Numbered from the stretch's first letter, positions 8,232-18,696 are shown. The stretch is 64,000 nt of DNA from an uncultured Dokdonia sp. (GCA_947503305.1 CANNDF010000004.1:248001-312000), one strand, 5' to 3'. The notes: a model not told the origin generated them from the sequence alone. Numbers and translations are program-made.

Positions 8232-8996
8232 TTAAAATCCTTCAAATGCTCCAAGCCCAAACAATGCAAAATCATATTTTACTGGGTCATCGGGATCTAG
8301 TTTGCGAAGAGAAGTATCTAATTCTAAAAGGGCTTTTGCATCATTTTGCTTTCGCGAAAGCAATCTTAATTTTCTTCCTACATTACCAGTATGTACATCA
8401 AGAGGACATGATAGGAGGGATGGGGATATCTTTTTCCAAATCCCAAAATCTACACCAGCTTTTGAATCACGAACCATCCATCGTAAAAACATATTGATAC
8501 GCTTTGCAGCGCTATTGCGCAATGGATCACTCACATGTTTTTGTGTGCGTTGTTGATGTTGTACTTCAAAAAATAGTGCTTTAAAATAAGCTATTGCAGG
8601 CTGTAATCCTTCTTGTGTAATTCCAGAAACAAAGACATTCTCTAGTCCTCCATGATTAAGATACATGTTTTGAAGAGCTCGGACAAATGTTTCTAAATCT
8701 ATTTCATTAAATGTACGATGTACAAATCCTGAGAATATTTCTTTTTGATCTGGGGTATAATTAAGGATAAACTCATGAGGATTGTCTTCCATTAATGTCA
8801 TTAGCTTTGTAGCATTTGTAATGATACTTTTACGATTACCCCATGCAATTGTTGCTGTAAGAAATCCAGCGATCTCTATATCTTCCTTTTTTTCAAATCG
8901 ATGCGGGATTTGTATAGGATCTGATGGGATAAAATCTGGGCGTTCATATTGCATCGCTTTTTCATCCAGAAAGCGTTTAAGATCTTTTTTATTCAC
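8232..8996 (-). CDS. TIGR02757 family protein
   Basis: A 254-aa cytoplasmic protein with the features of the TIGR02757 family: EIAGFLTATIAWGNRKSIITNA near residue 45, and the C-terminal LLSCPLDVHTGNVGRKLRLL and DPDDPVKYDFALFGLGAFEGF blocks. The family is widespread in Bacteroidota; its helical, HhH-glycosylase-like appearance is only an impression and no function is established. It overlaps the upstream membrane-protein gene by 8 bp. The iterated palindrome (8348-8361) is read here as LSRK just before the conserved C-terminus. Confidence 0.82.
   Translation of the reverse strand: MNKKDLKRFLDEKAMQYERPDFIPSDPIQIPHRFEKKEDIEIAGFLTATIAWGNRKSIITNATKLMTLMEDNPHEFILNYTPDQKEIFSGFVHRTFNEIDLETFVRALQNMYLNHGGLENVFVSGITQEGLQPAIAYFKALFFEVQHQQRTQKHVSDPLRNSAAKRINMFLRWMVRDSKAGVDFGIWKKISPSLLSCPLDVHTGNVGRKLRLLSRKQNDAKALLELDTSLRKLDPDDPVKYDFALFGLGAFEGF
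8348..8361. repeat. Iterated palindrome GCTTTCGCGAAAGC, copy 2
   Basis: Perfect 14-bp copy inside the TIGR02757 gene, flanked by T and A, without the GTA extension. Confidence 0.95.
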
Positions 8997-10689
8997 GAGC
9001 TACTTTTTTTGAATAAAACCCATCCGAAAGTTTTTCTGTACGCATCTGTGGAACTTCTAAAAAATAGGCTTTAAAGTCCTGCAGTTGCTGTTCTTGAATG
9101 CATGGAAGTTCACAATCGCCTGTTGCCCAAAAGAAATCAATATTTATGGGTGCATTAAACTGTAAGTTACCTTCTGTAACCTTCTTGTATGTTGCATTTG
9201 TATATTTTGTTTTCGGGTGTGGAGTCAATAGATAATCTATTGAGAATCTGCTAAGGCTTAGTTGAAACTCGTTTTTTGTAAACTGGTTTAAGTCAAAAGG
9301 AATAAATAATGGAACGGCTATGGCCAGTGTTGCCAGTATGACGAGGTATTTTATGTAAATTTCTTTTTGAAGAATAATTGTTAATGTAATCATTGTAAGT
9401 AGCATAAGAAATCCAAAAAAGAAACGATACTGAGGTGAGGTGAGCCATAGGAAAACTAGCTGTAGTATACTTATCACAAAAAGGATGAGTAATGGTTTTT
9501 TTGTTTTAGACTTCAAAATAATTATAGGAAAAAAGAGCAACATAGCACACATAGAGAGATTAAAAAATCCATGGAGCTTAGGTAGCAATAACCAATGTAA
9601 TGTCCTACTTATGAATGTACTTGAGTCGTAGACCTCGGGTGTCATAAAAAAGGCATAATGCTTAGTGGTTTGTACTAAGTATTGTTGGAGAGGTAATGGG
9701 AGTGTCCAGTCAACTTCTTTTAAACTAAAACTATCTAAAGGATATAATGGATATCCAGTAATAATGCTATTTTTTATAGCGAATAGAATAAATGCACAAA
9801 TGGATAGCGGTATTATTTTTAAAAGGTCTCGGCGTATATTTCCTTTATGCTTAAGGTATAATAGTACTGGAAACAGTAATAAGAAAACGGCAGTTACTTT
9901 TATATAGATTGCAAAAACACCTAGTAAAAACAGGATGGCTATGCTTGTAGACTGTTGTTTATTATAATAAGTGATAAATTCTCCAAATATGATAAGGGTA
10001 AGCACATAGATCGGGAGATCTGGTGATGGAGCACTTATAAATTGAAAAAGAAAAATATTGAATAACGGGAATAAGCCTGTGTATTGCAGGTAAGTTTCTT
10101 TGGTTTTTATATATCTCCCTAATGCTTCTAATGCATATAAATTTCCTAGGATAAGATAAAACCCATTGAGATCATTAAGAAATGAAGTAAAACCATTAAT
10201 ATTTAGGGCACTTTGTAATATATGCCATCCTGACGTTTGGCCTAGGAAAAAATGGAAATTTGAAAGTCCATTTACAAAGCCATACGTGTCAAGCCATTTT
10301 ATCGTTTGTATATAATAAGATTCATTATCAATAGTATATGGAGCGCTTGCACATTGTGCACTTGCAAAAAGGATGATAAGTACAGCAACTATTTTAAGGT
10401 AATAGGGGAGTGATTTTAATTTCGCTTTAAGCGAAAATATATAATCTCTATAGTGCTTACGTTGCAGGATCATTAGTAAAAGAGTAACTCCTGTTATAAA
10501 TAATTCAAATAGGGTTCCTAAACCTCCAAAAATAGACCAGATACTTGCAAAAAGCGTAATTGTAAAGCCACCTATGAAAGGAATAATAATAGCATGTGTT
10601 TTTTGACGTATAAATCCTTTTTGAATGCTTAAGCCTAGGCTACTTGTAATCAAAAAAAGATAACACCAATATGTAAGGACAAGTAGCAT
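8989..10689 (-). CDS. Polytopic membrane protein, GT-C glycosyltransferase-like (LIC_10190-type)
   Basis: A 566-aa protein with roughly 11-13 hydrophobic segments spread from the N-terminus to about residue 470, followed by a soluble C-terminal tail of about 90 residues with ATGDCELPCIQEQQ. An early acidic/aromatic loop (SAPYTIDNESYYIQTIKWLDTYG, about 115-137) sits where lipid-linked-sugar glycosyltransferases of the GT-C fold carry their catalytic acidic residues. It resembles proteins annotated LIC_10190 family in Bacteroidota. A role in cell-surface glycosylation is inference. It starts 1 bp after the LolD-like gene ends, so the two are one transcription unit. Confidence 0.68.
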   Translation of the reverse strand: MLLVLTYWCYLFLITSSLGLSIQKGFIRQKTHAIIIPFIGGFTITLFASIWSIFGGLGTLFELFITGVTLLLMILQRKHYRDYIFSLKAKLKSLPYYLKIVAVLIILFASAQCASAPYTIDNESYYIQTIKWLDTYGFVNGLSNFHFFLGQTSGWHILQSALNINGFTSFLNDLNGFYLILGNLYALEALGRYIKTKETYLQYTGLFPLFNIFLFQFISAPSPDLPIYVLTLIIFGEFITYYNKQQSTSIAILFLLGVFAIYIKVTAVFLLLFPVLLYLKHKGNIRRDLLKIIPLSICAFILFAIKNSIITGYPLYPLDSFSLKEVDWTLPLPLQQYLVQTTKHYAFFMTPEVYDSSTFISRTLHWLLLPKLHGFFNLSMCAMLLFFPIIILKSKTKKPLLILFVISILQLVFLWLTSPQYRFFFGFLMLLTMITLTIILQKEIYIKYLVILATLAIAVPLFIPFDLNQFTKNEFQLSLSRFSIDYLLTPHPKTKYTNATYKKVTEGNLQFNAPINIDFFWATGDCELPCIQEQQLQDFKAYFLEVPQMRTEKLSDGFYSKKVARE

Positions 10690-10690
10690 A

Positions 10691-11356
10691 TTATTCGGTT
10701 ACAAAAGTACCATCAACCATTGTTAGTTTACGATCTGCCATATTTGCAAGCTCTTTATTATGCGTCACAATAATAAGAGTCTGCCCAAAAGTATCGCGGA
10801 GTTTAAAGAAAAGTTCATGAAGATGCTCTGCGCTTTCTGTATCTAAATTACCAGAAGGCTCATCTGCAAGAATAAGCGCAGGTTTGTTTATGAGAGCTCT
10901 AGCTACAGCAACCCGTTGTTGTTCTCCTCCAGAGAGTTCATTTGGTTTATGATTATAGCGATGTGAAAGGCCTAGAAAATCTAGAAGCTCTTTAGCTCTT
11001 TTCTCAGCCTCACTTTTTGAAGTTTTAGCAATATATGCAGGAATACATACATTTTCTAATGCGGTAAATTCTGGTAATAATTGATGAAATTGAAATATGA
11101 ACCCTATATGCTTATTTCTAAACTTACTAAGCTCTTTTTGTTTAAGAGCCGTTAGGGAGGTTCCATTAATGGTTATCGAGGTATCCGTATTTGTAGAAGG
11201 AGTGTCTAGTGTACCTATAATTTGAAGTAAGGTTGTTTTTCCAGCACCACTAGGGCCTACTATAGAAACAACTTCCCCTTTTTTTACCTCTAAGGATACA
11301 TTTTTAAGAACCGTAAGATCCCCGTAGGATTTTGAAATATGCTTTGCAGATACCAT
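10691..11356 (-). CDS. lolD: LolD-like ABC transporter ATP-binding protein
   Basis: A 221-aa ATPase. Walker [10 protein letters not shown] is at residues 34-42, the Q-loop lies in [18 protein letters not shown], the signature is [15 protein letters not shown], Walker B is [13 protein letters not shown] and the H-loop [22 protein letters not shown] and GNLD are characteristic of the LolD/MacB-type subfamily, which drives lipoprotein release or macrolide-type export with a LolC/E- or MacB-like permease. No permease is adjacent, so the partner must be encoded elsewhere; the symbol is by family. Confidence 0.85.
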   Translation of the reverse strand: MVSAKHISKSYGDLTVLKNVSLEVKKGEVVSIVGPSGAGKTTLLQIIGTLDTPSTNTDTSITINGTSLTALKQKELSKFRNKHIGFIFQFHQLLPEFTALENVCIPAYIAKTSKSEAEKRAKELLDFLGLSHRYNHKPNELSGGEQQRVAVARALINKPALILADEPSGNLDTESAEHLHELFFKLRDTFGQTLIIVTHNKELANMADRKLTMVDGTFVTE

Positions 11357-11414
11357 ATAATCAATTCAATTTATGAAGTGAAAGTACTACAATAAATTGC
11401 ATCATACAATTTGA

Positions 11415-13847
11415 CTAAGAAGACTTTTTAAAGATCCCTTTAACATTGTTATAATCTATAAAATAGGTAACTCGCAATGAAACGGTATGTTCTATAGGTT
11501 GATCAAAAAGATTGCTTAAGCTTTCTGTATAATTGAGTGTAGATTGTTCATCACTATTAAAAATCTGATTTCTATACAATAATGTTGCTTCACTTCCAGG
11601 TGCAAATCGCCATCTGAAACTTAAATCCATATTCCATATATTAAAATTGGTATTAGGATCTCTCTGTTCTGTAATATCATAATCATCGATTTGAGTCCTG
11701 GAACCATCCGTATTTAAGATATAATAGACGTTACTACTATGGTCTGCTGTACTCCAAAAATTGCGAAGGCGTAAATCTATAGCTTTATAGGGATCAAAAT
11801 TATAGCTTGCGCTTATCGTATTTTCAAAAGATGTTACATCTCTTAATCCTAAGAAAACCTCTGTATCTGTATTGTCCACCCATCCAAAGTTTTTATTTCG
11901 AGTTCTATAATTTGTTGAAAGGATAAGTAAAAATTTATCTGAAAAACGATATCTAGGGGAGAAGTTTACTCCAAAGTTGACTTGTTCTTGATTTCCAAAC
12001 CATTTTCGGGCATTTACACTAAAATCAAATGCAAACTTTTTTCTGAAATCTGTAGATATAAAAGTATCCCCGCCCCAATTAGGTTCAAAAGTAACAAAAC
12101 GTCCTTCTATACGAGGTTCGAAATAATCATCGTTTTTTGAATTATAACTTGAAAACCCTCCAAAGGCAAACCGTTTTTTGGTAAAGAAAAACCAATTTGC
12201 ATTAATGGAATTTCGGGTTTGTACACTAGGATCATAAAGTCTTCTATGTCTGGCAGTGATACTAAATCGATAATTATTAAATTTTTCTGTAGGTTGGATA
12301 ATCTCATAGGAACCTCCAACAACAAAATTATTAAAATTATTTCTAAAATTTAGTCCTAAGTCATTGATATCTAATGTGGTATTTGCAAAATCATGCCCAA
12401 AGCGATAACGCCATTTTCCTTTAATTTTAAATACATCTAGTTCTGAGAGAAACCCTGAAGTATTCCCATCAAGAGTACGTACATTACTAAAAATTGCACG
12501 TCCTGAAGCTCTAAAATTATTTCCTTTATCGGCAACATTAAAAACACCACCCGTAACATTTGCATCTTTAAACTCACTACCACTTCTAATAACACTTGTA
12601 TTTATAAGTGATACAGATGAGTTTTGATTAAATTGTTGATCAAAGACAAAGACATTATAATTTGTAAGAGGTTCTACTAATACTTCTCTACGTTCTCCTG
12701 TTTCAGTATTTTCTATTTCAGCATATGTTTTTTCTGATATAGAATTCAGAAAACCAATTCCAAGTCCATCTTTAGTACGTCCAGAAATCTTTAATGAATT
12801 AAGTAAATTTACTTTATTTGGAAAATCAATGACCTCTTCATTATCATCTAAATCTCCGACATCCCCTGAAGGGGGACCTCCAATACGTCTAGAAAAAAAA
12901 ATACGTCCTTTTTCAAATAAATCAATTCCTTCGGTAAAAAAGGGTCTGTTTTCTCTAAAGGTCTGTTCAAAGGGGCCTAAATTTAAAACTACATTATCAA
13001 AGGCTACCTGACCAAAATCAGGAATAAGTTGCGCATCTAATGTAAAACTATCACTCAGACCATATTTGATATCTACACCGCCAGTAAAATCGGTTGTGTT
13101 CTCTCCATCTAAGGTTACAGATTGAGCTTGTAGAAAAGGGAAAAATGTCAAACGTATAGGTGGATCTATGTTTTCTACACCCTTTACAATTCCATTATAT
13201 TGGGTATCACGACCTACTCCTCGCTCAATACGATTCCAAGTATGTGTTTCATTTTGACGCACTAATCTGCGATAAAAATTAACACTCCAATCCTGAATAT
13301 CTACTTCGGGGAAACGTAATGCATTGTAGGGTATTTTATATTCTGCATACCATCCTTTATCATCTTTTGATACACGACATTCAAAAACTACATTAAATCC
13401 AAAATCACGATCGGTTTGAGTAACCCTCTGGTCTCCAATAGTTCCTGCGCTAGTCACATAAAATCTTGTTTCATTGATCCCATCATTATAAGTATTTAAT
13501 GCTACCACAAAGTTATCTGCTTGCGCAAATACTTCATCACGTTGACTAAACTGACTTGGAATGAGATCTGGATTTGGATCATATAAATAAGCTGCAATGT
13601 ATACGGCCTTATCATCATATGCCATTTTGATTTCTGTACGTGTATCCTCATTTATGACGCCCTCATTTCCCGGTTCAAACATTGTAAAATCTCCATATGT
13701 CGGGAGTTCACTCCATATCTGATCATCTAAGATTCCATCTATTTTAGGAGTGTTACTTATGCGAGTTGCAGTAAGTTGTTTTTGTGCTTGTAGTGATATA
13801 TAAAAAGTGTTTACTAAAAGGAGGAGCAAAAAGAGTCTCTTAGACAT
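11415..13847 (-). CDS. DUF5916 outer-membrane protein with CBM9-like N-terminus
   Basis: An 810-aa protein with a signal peptide (MSKRLFLLLLLVNTFYISLQAQ). Residues about 25-210 look like a family-9 carbohydrate-binding module: PKIDGILDDQIW, AYDDKAVYIAAYLYDPNP, WYAEYKIPYNALRFP. The rest has the alternating aromatic/polar pattern of a large beta-barrel and holds the DUF5916 signature (FRENRPFFTEGIDLF.KGRIFFSRRIG, about 295-322). The protein is expected in the outer membrane; its substrate is not known. A TAGATTTG (-7-like) box lies on the minus strand at 13877-13870. Confidence 0.85.
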   Translation of the reverse strand: MSKRLFLLLLLVNTFYISLQAQKQLTATRISNTPKIDGILDDQIWSELPTYGDFTMFEPGNEGVINEDTRTEIKMAYDDKAVYIAAYLYDPNPDLIPSQFSQRDEVFAQADNFVVALNTYNDGINETRFYVTSAGTIGDQRVTQTDRDFGFNVVFECRVSKDDKGWYAEYKIPYNALRFPEVDIQDWSVNFYRRLVRQNETHTWNRIERGVGRDTQYNGIVKGVENIDPPIRLTFFPFLQAQSVTLDGENTTDFTGGVDIKYGLSDSFTLDAQLIPDFGQVAFDNVVLNLGPFEQTFRENRPFFTEGIDLFEKGRIFFSRRIGGPPSGDVGDLDDNEEVIDFPNKVNLLNSLKISGRTKDGLGIGFLNSISEKTYAEIENTETGERREVLVEPLTNYNVFVFDQQFNQNSSVSLINTSVIRSGSEFKDANVTGGVFNVADKGNNFRASGRAIFSNVRTLDGNTSGFLSELDVFKIKGKWRYRFGHDFANTTLDINDLGLNFRNNFNNFVVGGSYEIIQPTEKFNNYRFSITARHRRLYDPSVQTRNSINANWFFFTKKRFAFGGFSSYNSKNDDYFEPRIEGRFVTFEPNWGGDTFISTDFRKKFAFDFSVNARKWFGNQEQVNFGVNFSPRYRFSDKFLLILSTNYRTRNKNFGWVDNTDTEVFLGLRDVTSFENTISASYNFDPYKAIDLRLRNFWSTADHSSNVYYILNTDGSRTQIDDYDITEQRDPNTNFNIWNMDLSFRWRFAPGSEATLLYRNQIFNSDEQSTLNYTESLSNLFDQPIEHTVSLRVTYFIDYNNVKGIFKKSS

Positions 13848-13944
13848 AATAATAGATTGATTGACTTTACAAATCTAAAGGTGTCAGATAGATCATTATA
13901 CTAATTAAAAGTTAAAAAGAAATAGATAGCATTTTCCAAAGCTG

Positions 13945-13952
13945 TATATTTG
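13945..13952 (+). promoter_or_regulatory. Candidate -7 box TATATTTG before folE
   Basis: Fits the Bacteroidota -7 consensus TAnnTTTG and lies 33 bp before the folE ATG. No convincing TTG -33 element at the usual spacing, so support is partial. Confidence 0.4.
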
Positions 13953-13985
13953 ATCATAAAGAAAATAATTTCCCAATTTAAATAT

Positions 13986-14582
13986 ATGCCATACAGAAAG
14001 TTTGAAGAGTATAACATACAAGTTACGGATGATGTTAAGAAAAATTTTGAATCCATTATTGACAACTTAGGAGAAGATATTACAAGAGAAGGTATTGTAA
14101 AGACTCCAGAGAGAGCTGCAAAAGCTATGCAATATTTGACTTCTGGTTATGAAATGGATCCTGCTGCTATATTAAAAGGAGCTATGTTTAAGGAAGATTA
14201 CGATGATATGGTAATCGTAAAAGATATTGAGCTATATTCACTATGTGAGCATCATATGTTGCCTTTCTTTGGAAAAGCTCATATCGCATATATCCCTAAC
14301 GGTCATATAGTAGGTCTTAGTAAACTCCCTCGTATAGTAGATGTGTTTGCCAGACGTCTGCAGGTTCAAGAACGACTTACACATGATATCTTGGAATGTA
14401 TAAACGCAACTTTACAACCAAAAGGAGTAGCAGTAGTTATAGAAGCATCACATATGTGTATGATGATGCGGGGCGTTCAAAAACAGAATTCTACGACAAC
14501 AACATCGGGCTTTAGAGGGCAGTTTGAAAAGATTGAAACCCGTAATGAGTTCTTAAAATTGATAAGCTCAAAGCTTTCATAA
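13986..14582 (+). CDS. folE: GTP cyclohydrolase I
   Basis: 198 aa from the ATG at 13986; a TTG-started frame from 13950 adds 12 residues without homology and would overlap the putative promoter. The enzyme opens the GTP ring to make dihydroneopterin triphosphate for folate and related pterins. Zinc ligands are visible: Cys87 and His90 in [19 protein letters not shown] and Cys158 in [26 protein letters not shown] is the family's C-terminal block. The length is that of a short bacterial folE. It is monocistronic or followed by a small membrane-protein gene on the same strand. Confidence 0.96.
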   Translation: MPYRKFEEYNIQVTDDVKKNFESIIDNLGEDITREGIVKTPERAAKAMQYLTSGYEMDPAAILKGAMFKEDYDDMVIVKDIELYSLCEHHMLPFFGKAHIAYIPNGHIVGLSKLPRIVDVFARRLQVQERLTHDILECINATLQPKGVAVVIEASHMCMMMRGVQKQNSTTTTSGFRGQFEKIETRNEFLKLISSKLS

Positions 14583-14645
14583 AAACGTATAATTGTATTT
14601 GGAACACTTGTTGCTTACACAAAAGTGTTATATTTAATACAATTT

Positions 14646-14948
14646 ATGAGTAAATACAAACTATTAATTATTGGCCTATTTATTGACGGAATAGGTATTT
14701 TAACATCAAGTTGGATTCTTCCTGTTATAGGTGATTTTGCAGATATCATATGGGCACCATTGTCTGCATGGCTTATGACAAAAATGTATAAAGGAAATTC
14801 AGGTAAAATCGCTGGTGTAGTTACTTTTATTGAAGAAATCATCCCAGGATTAGATATTATTCCTTCATTTACATTAATGTGGCTTTATACCTATGTCATT
14901 AAGAAGAATAATGAGCCAGATGATGAAACGATAATAGATATTACTTAA
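14646..14948 (+). CDS. Small membrane protein, unknown function
   Basis: 100 aa from the ATG at 14646 ([17 protein letters not shown]); an upstream TTG start at 14625 is less likely. Two to three hydrophobic segments: residues 5-25, about 33-46, and 75-90. Between them is a short acidic/Gly segment, [14 protein letters not shown], and the tail [11 protein letters not shown] is acidic. It resembles small conserved flavobacterial membrane proteins; I cannot assign a function. Its last bases overlap the end of ybaB, which converges from the other strand. A weak hairpin (14603-14629) lies between folE and this gene. Confidence 0.7.
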   Translation: MSKYKLLIIGLFIDGIGILTSSWILPVIGDFADIIWAPLSAWLMTKMYKGNSGKIAGVVTFIEEIIPGLDIIPSFTLMWLYTYVIKKNNEPDDETIIDIT

Positions 14949-15264
14949 AAAAATCCATGCCAGGTATGGAGGGCATTCCTTCTTTTGCTACCGCAGCCAT
15001 TTCTGTATCATGTATATTTTGAGCCTTTTCTAAAGCTTTGTTTATGGTTAATATAAGATAGTCTTCAAGTTGCTCTTTGTCCTTAAGAATAGCATCGTCA
15101 AGGGATATCTCTTTAATACGACCATTAGCAGAGGCTGTCACTTTAAGAAGCCCATCACTAGATTTTTCATCAACAAAAACAGTTTTAAGTCGTTCTTTGG
15201 TTTGTGCTGCTTTTTCCTTGGCTTCTTGCAGTTTACCCATGAGTCCCATCATATCTCCAAACAT
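14941..15264 (-). CDS. ybaB: YbaB/EbfC family nucleoid-associated protein
   Basis: A 107-aa protein with the family layout: an N-terminal Met- and Gly-rich helix ([26 protein letters not shown]), a beta-sheet core with [16 protein letters not shown], and a C-terminal helix ([24 protein letters not shown]). The family forms dimers that bind DNA without strong sequence preference. It diverges from the oligopeptidase B-like gene across 68 bp. Confidence 0.92.
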   Translation of the reverse strand: MFGDMMGLMGKLQEAKEKAAQTKERLKTVFVDEKSSDGLLKVTASANGRIKEISLDDAILKDKEQLEDYLILTINKALEKAQNIHDTEMAAVAKEGMPSIPGMDFFK

Positions 15265-15332
15265 AATTCTCGTTTTTAAATTAATTTGCTGACAAATTTA
15301 TTAAATTGACCAGTTCCTAGGTACATAAAATT

Positions 15333-17468
15333 ATGAAAACTATAGCCCCGATACTATTTCTTACACTTATTTTTGCTCTCAGTTGTAATCAAAAAGATAC
15401 TAGAGCTTTGACAAAAAATATAAATCCTCCTATAGCAGAGAAGAAATCAGTAAATCTAGAAATGCATGGCGATATCCGTGTGGATGATTATTTCTGGATG
15501 AATGAACGCGATCATCCAGAAGTCATAGATTATTTAGAACGCGAAAATGATTATTATGATAAAATGACTGCGCATACTAAAGCATTTCAAAAAGATCTTT
15601 TTGAAGAAATGAAAGGGCGCATAAAAGAAGATGATGCTTCTGTACCTTTTAAAAATAATGGTTACTGGTATTATACTCGATATGAAACAGGAAAGGACTA
15701 TCCAGTTTTCTGTCGTAAAAAAGATTCTTTATCTGGTGATGAAATTGTTGTTTTTGACAATAATATAATGGCAGAAGGGCAATCCTATTTTAATCAAGCG
15801 GGTTATACTGTCTCAGAAGATAATCGTATTGCAGCTTTTGGAGTAGATCTTGTGAGTAGACGTAAATACACACTTCGATTTAAAAATCTAGAGACAGGAG
15901 AATTACTTCCCGAAAAAATTGAGAATACTACTGGAAGAGCTGTATGGACTAATGATAATAAAACTGTTTATTATTCTAGAAAAGATGAAGAAACCTTACG
16001 GTCTAATCAAATATATAAACATGTTTTAGGTACATCTCCAGAAAAGGATGAACTCGTTTTTCAAGAAGATGATGAAACCTTTTTTTCTTATGTATATAAA
16101 ACTAAGTCTAAAAAGTTTATTGTTATAGGCTCTAGTAGTACACTCACAAGTGAGTTTCAGGTTGCTTCTGCCGAGAGTGGGGAACATAAATTTAAAGTCT
16201 TTCAGAAACGTACAAGGGGCTTAGAGTATAGTATCGCGCATTATGAGGACACGTTTTATATACTAACAAACAAGGATAAGGCGACTAATTTTAAATTAAT
16301 GAAGACTTCTGAAACAGAAACAAGTCTCGAGAACTGGACAGAAGTTATTGCGCATAGAGATGATGTTTTACTAGAAGATATTGATATTTTTAAGGACTTT
16401 TTGGTTGTAAGCGAGCGCGCTAATGGATTAAATAAAATACGTATTACACGTTGGGATGGAGAAGTAGATTATTATTTGCCTTTTGATAATGAGACATATA
16501 CTGCCTATCCAACTTCTAATATAGAATTTGATACAGAAACATTGCGATATGCATATAATGCACTTAATACGCCAAGTTCTATTATTGATTTTAATATGAC
16601 TACTAAGGAAAAAGAAGTCAAGAAAGAACAAGAAGTACTGGGGGGTAACTTTGATAAAGACAATTACATTATGGAACGTGTATGGGCAACAGCTCGTGAT
16701 GGAGTCAAGGTGCCCGTATCTATAATCTATCATAAAAATACTCCTATAAATGGGGAAGCTCCATTACTTCAATATGCGTATGGAAGTTACGGAAGTACTA
16801 TTGATCCTTCTTTTTCGACAATACGATTAAGTCTTTTGGATCGCGGTTTTATTTATGCTATTGCTCATATTAGAGGTGGGGAGTATTTAGGACGGACCTG
16901 GTATGAAGATGGTAAATTACTAAAGAAGAAAAACACATTTACAGATTTTATCGATGTGTCAAAATATCTAGTAAGTTCTGGATACACATCATCAGAGCAT
17001 TTATATGCATCTGGAGGATCTGCAGGGGGGTTATTAATGGGAGCAGTAATAAATATGGCTCCAGAATTATATAATGGAGTAATAGCTGCCGTGCCTTTTG
17101 TAGATGTAGTTACGACCATGCTTGATGATACAATTCCTTTAACTACAGGAGAGTATGATGAGTGGGGAAATCCTAATGAAAAATCATATTATGACTATAT
17201 GAAGAGTTATAGCCCTTATGATAACGCTTTCGCGAAAGCGTACCCAAACATATTTGTAACTACGGGATATCACGATAGTCAAGTACAATATTGGGAACCT
17301 GCAAAATGGATAGCAAAATTACGAGATAACAATACTGGCAAGAATAAAATTCTTTTTCATTGTAATATGGATGCAGGGCATGGAGGTGCTTCAGGAAGGT
17401 TTGAAGCTTTAAAAGAAATTGCCGAAGACTATGCCTTTCTGCTGGATTTAGAAAAGATCAGGAAATAA
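15333..17468 (+). CDS. S9 family peptidase, oligopeptidase B-like lipoprotein
   Basis: A 711-aa protein with a lipoprotein signal ending at a Cys in FALSC near residue 19. The N-terminal beta-propeller begins with RVDDYFWMNERDHPEVIDYLEREN, the classic oligopeptidase B/prolyl oligopeptidase opening. The catalytic domain has the nucleophile in GGSAGG (Ser563), the acid in GYHDSQVQYWEPAKW and the His in DAGHGGASGRF. It cleaves peptides, probably after basic residues if the OpB assignment holds, at the periplasmic face of a membrane. The palindrome copy at 17226-17239 is read AFAKA between the Ser and Asp blocks, so it lies in a well-conserved domain without breaking it. Confidence 0.9.
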   Translation: MKTIAPILFLTLIFALSCNQKDTRALTKNINPPIAEKKSVNLEMHGDIRVDDYFWMNERDHPEVIDYLERENDYYDKMTAHTKAFQKDLFEEMKGRIKEDDASVPFKNNGYWYYTRYETGKDYPVFCRKKDSLSGDEIVVFDNNIMAEGQSYFNQAGYTVSEDNRIAAFGVDLVSRRKYTLRFKNLETGELLPEKIENTTGRAVWTNDNKTVYYSRKDEETLRSNQIYKHVLGTSPEKDELVFQEDDETFFSYVYKTKSKKFIVIGSSSTLTSEFQVASAESGEHKFKVFQKRTRGLEYSIAHYEDTFYILTNKDKATNFKLMKTSETETSLENWTEVIAHRDDVLLEDIDIFKDFLVVSERANGLNKIRITRWDGEVDYYLPFDNETYTAYPTSNIEFDTETLRYAYNALNTPSSIIDFNMTTKEKEVKKEQEVLGGNFDKDNYIMERVWATARDGVKVPVSIIYHKNTPINGEAPLLQYAYGSYGSTIDPSFSTIRLSLLDRGFIYAIAHIRGGEYLGRTWYEDGKLLKKKNTFTDFIDVSKYLVSSGYTSSEHLYASGGSAGGLLMGAVINMAPELYNGVIAAVPFVDVVTTMLDDTIPLTTGEYDEWGNPNEKSYYDYMKSYSPYDNAFAKAYPNIFVTTGYHDSQVQYWEPAKWIAKLRDNNTGKNKILFHCNMDAGHGGASGRFEALKEIAEDYAFLLDLEKIRK
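17226..17239. repeat. Iterated palindrome GCTTTCGCGAAAGC, copy 3
   Basis: Perfect 14-bp copy with the 3' GTA extension, inside the S9 peptidase, read in the AFAKA frame. Confidence 0.95.
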
Positions 17469-17483
17469 ATAAAAAAATTGTAG

Positions 17484-17491
17484 TATTTTTG
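17484..17491 (+). promoter_or_regulatory. Candidate -7 box TATTTTTG before the cysteine synthase-like gene
   Basis: Matches TAnnTTTG and lies 56 bp before the ATG at 17548. No TTG element at the expected distance was found. Confidence 0.35.
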
Positions 17492-17547
17492 TGCCGATTT
17501 GAGTCAAAATTTTAACCAGGAATAGACTCAATATCTAACCTAAACTT

Positions 17548-18588
17548 ATGGAAGAACAACTTCACGTGTATGATAATGTATTACAACTTGTAGGTAATAC
17601 CCCTCTTATCAGACTCAATACAATTACTAAAGATTTTGCAGGTGATTTCTACGCAAAGGTAGAAGCCTTTAATCCAGGACATTCTTCAAAAGATCGAATA
17701 GCGCTTCATATTATAGAAGAAGCAGAGCGTAATGGTGTATTAAAACCTGGAGATACAATAATAGAAACTACGTCTGGGAATACAGGATTTAGTATTGCTA
17801 TGGTAAGTATTATTAAAGGATATGAATGTATTCTAGCTGTAAGTTCAAAATCTTCACCAGATAAAATAGATGCATTAAAGGCAATGGGGGCAAAAGTATA
17901 CGTATGTCCAGCTCATGTCAGTGCAGATGATCCAAGGTCTTATTATAGTGTGGCAAAACGTTTGCATGAAGAAATGAAAGGATCTGTATATATAAACCAG
18001 TATTTTAATGAATCAAACATTGATGCTCATTTTAATACTACAGGACCAGAAATTTGGAATCAAACACGAGGTAAAATTACACATCTTATTGCTTGTAGTG
18101 GAACTGGAGGTACTATTTCTGGGACAGCTCGCTTTTTAAAATCTCAAAATAAAGATATCAAGATTATAGGAATAGATGCCTATGGATCTGTTATCCAAAA
18201 ATACCATGAAACTCGCGAGTTTGATGCTAGTGAGATTTATCCATATCGTATAGAAGGATTAGGAAAGAATTTAATTCCTACAGCAACAGATTTTGATTTT
18301 ATAGATTCTTTTGTAAAAGTATCTGATGAAGATAGTGCACATAGTGCACGTGAAATAGCGCAAACAGAAGGTCTCTTTGTTGGATATACCAGTGGTGCTG
18401 CTGTACAAGGAATTAAGCAACTAGCTGCTCAAGGCGAATTTGATGAAAATAGTAGGGTAGTCGTTATTTTTCCAGATCATGGGAGTCGATATATGAGTAA
18501 AGTGTTCAGTGACAAATGGATGCGTGATCAAGGCTTTTTTGATAGTCAAAATGAAGAAGCTGCAGAAACAATAGAATATATCAAATAA
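17548..18588 (+). CDS. PLP-dependent cysteine synthase-family enzyme, candidate cysteate synthase
   Basis: A 346-aa fold-type II PLP enzyme. The Schiff-base Lys is Lys48 in HSSKDRIA, the phosphate-binding loop is TSGNTG (75-80), and the GTGGTISG loop binds the PLP phosphate. It is clearly in the cysteine synthase / cystathionine beta-synthase family but lacks the C-terminal CBS domains. Its direct neighbour is an alpha-oxoamine synthase. In capnine (sulfonolipid) synthesis a cysteine synthase-like enzyme makes cysteate and an alpha-oxoamine synthase condenses it with a fatty acyl group, so cysteate synthase is a good candidate function. Ordinary cysteine or cystathionine synthesis cannot be excluded. 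A strong terminator follows, so the two genes are separate units. Confidence 0.78.
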   Translation: MEEQLHVYDNVLQLVGNTPLIRLNTITKDFAGDFYAKVEAFNPGHSSKDRIALHIIEEAERNGVLKPGDTIIETTSGNTGFSIAMVSIIKGYECILAVSSKSSPDKIDALKAMGAKVYVCPAHVSADDPRSYYSVAKRLHEEMKGSVYINQYFNESNIDAHFNTTGPEIWNQTRGKITHLIACSGTGGTISGTARFLKSQNKDIKIIGIDAYGSVIQKYHETREFDASEIYPYRIEGLGKNLIPTATDFDFIDSFVKVSDEDSAHSAREIAQTEGLFVGYTSGAAVQGIKQLAAQGEFDENSRVVVIFPDHGSRYMSKVFSDKWMRDQGFFDSQNEEAAETIEYIK

Positions 18589-18611
18589 TTTAACGCTTTT
18601 TAGATATAAAC

Positions 18612-18641
18612 AAAAAACTTCTACATATGTAGAAGTTTTTT
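18612..18641. terminator. Perfectly palindromic intrinsic terminator
   Basis: A 30-nt perfect inverted repeat: six A, then CTTCTACAT paired with ATGTAGAAG, then six T. It separates the two PLP-enzyme genes. Confidence 0.85.
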
Positions 18642-18696
18642 GTTTTGTGCATCAATGCATTAGCATTTTGAATTAGGTCAGCTACTATTAATTATG

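Noticed and set aside
10421-10436. Palindrome TTCGCTTTAAGCGAAA inside the GT-C-like gene
   Set aside because: It is a different palindrome (odd centre, no CGCG core) and occurs once here, so it was not counted with the iterated element.
15304-15320. TTGACCAGT before the oligopeptidase B-like gene
   Set aside because: It matches half of the TetR operator but lacks the second arm and lies far from that regulator, so probably chance.
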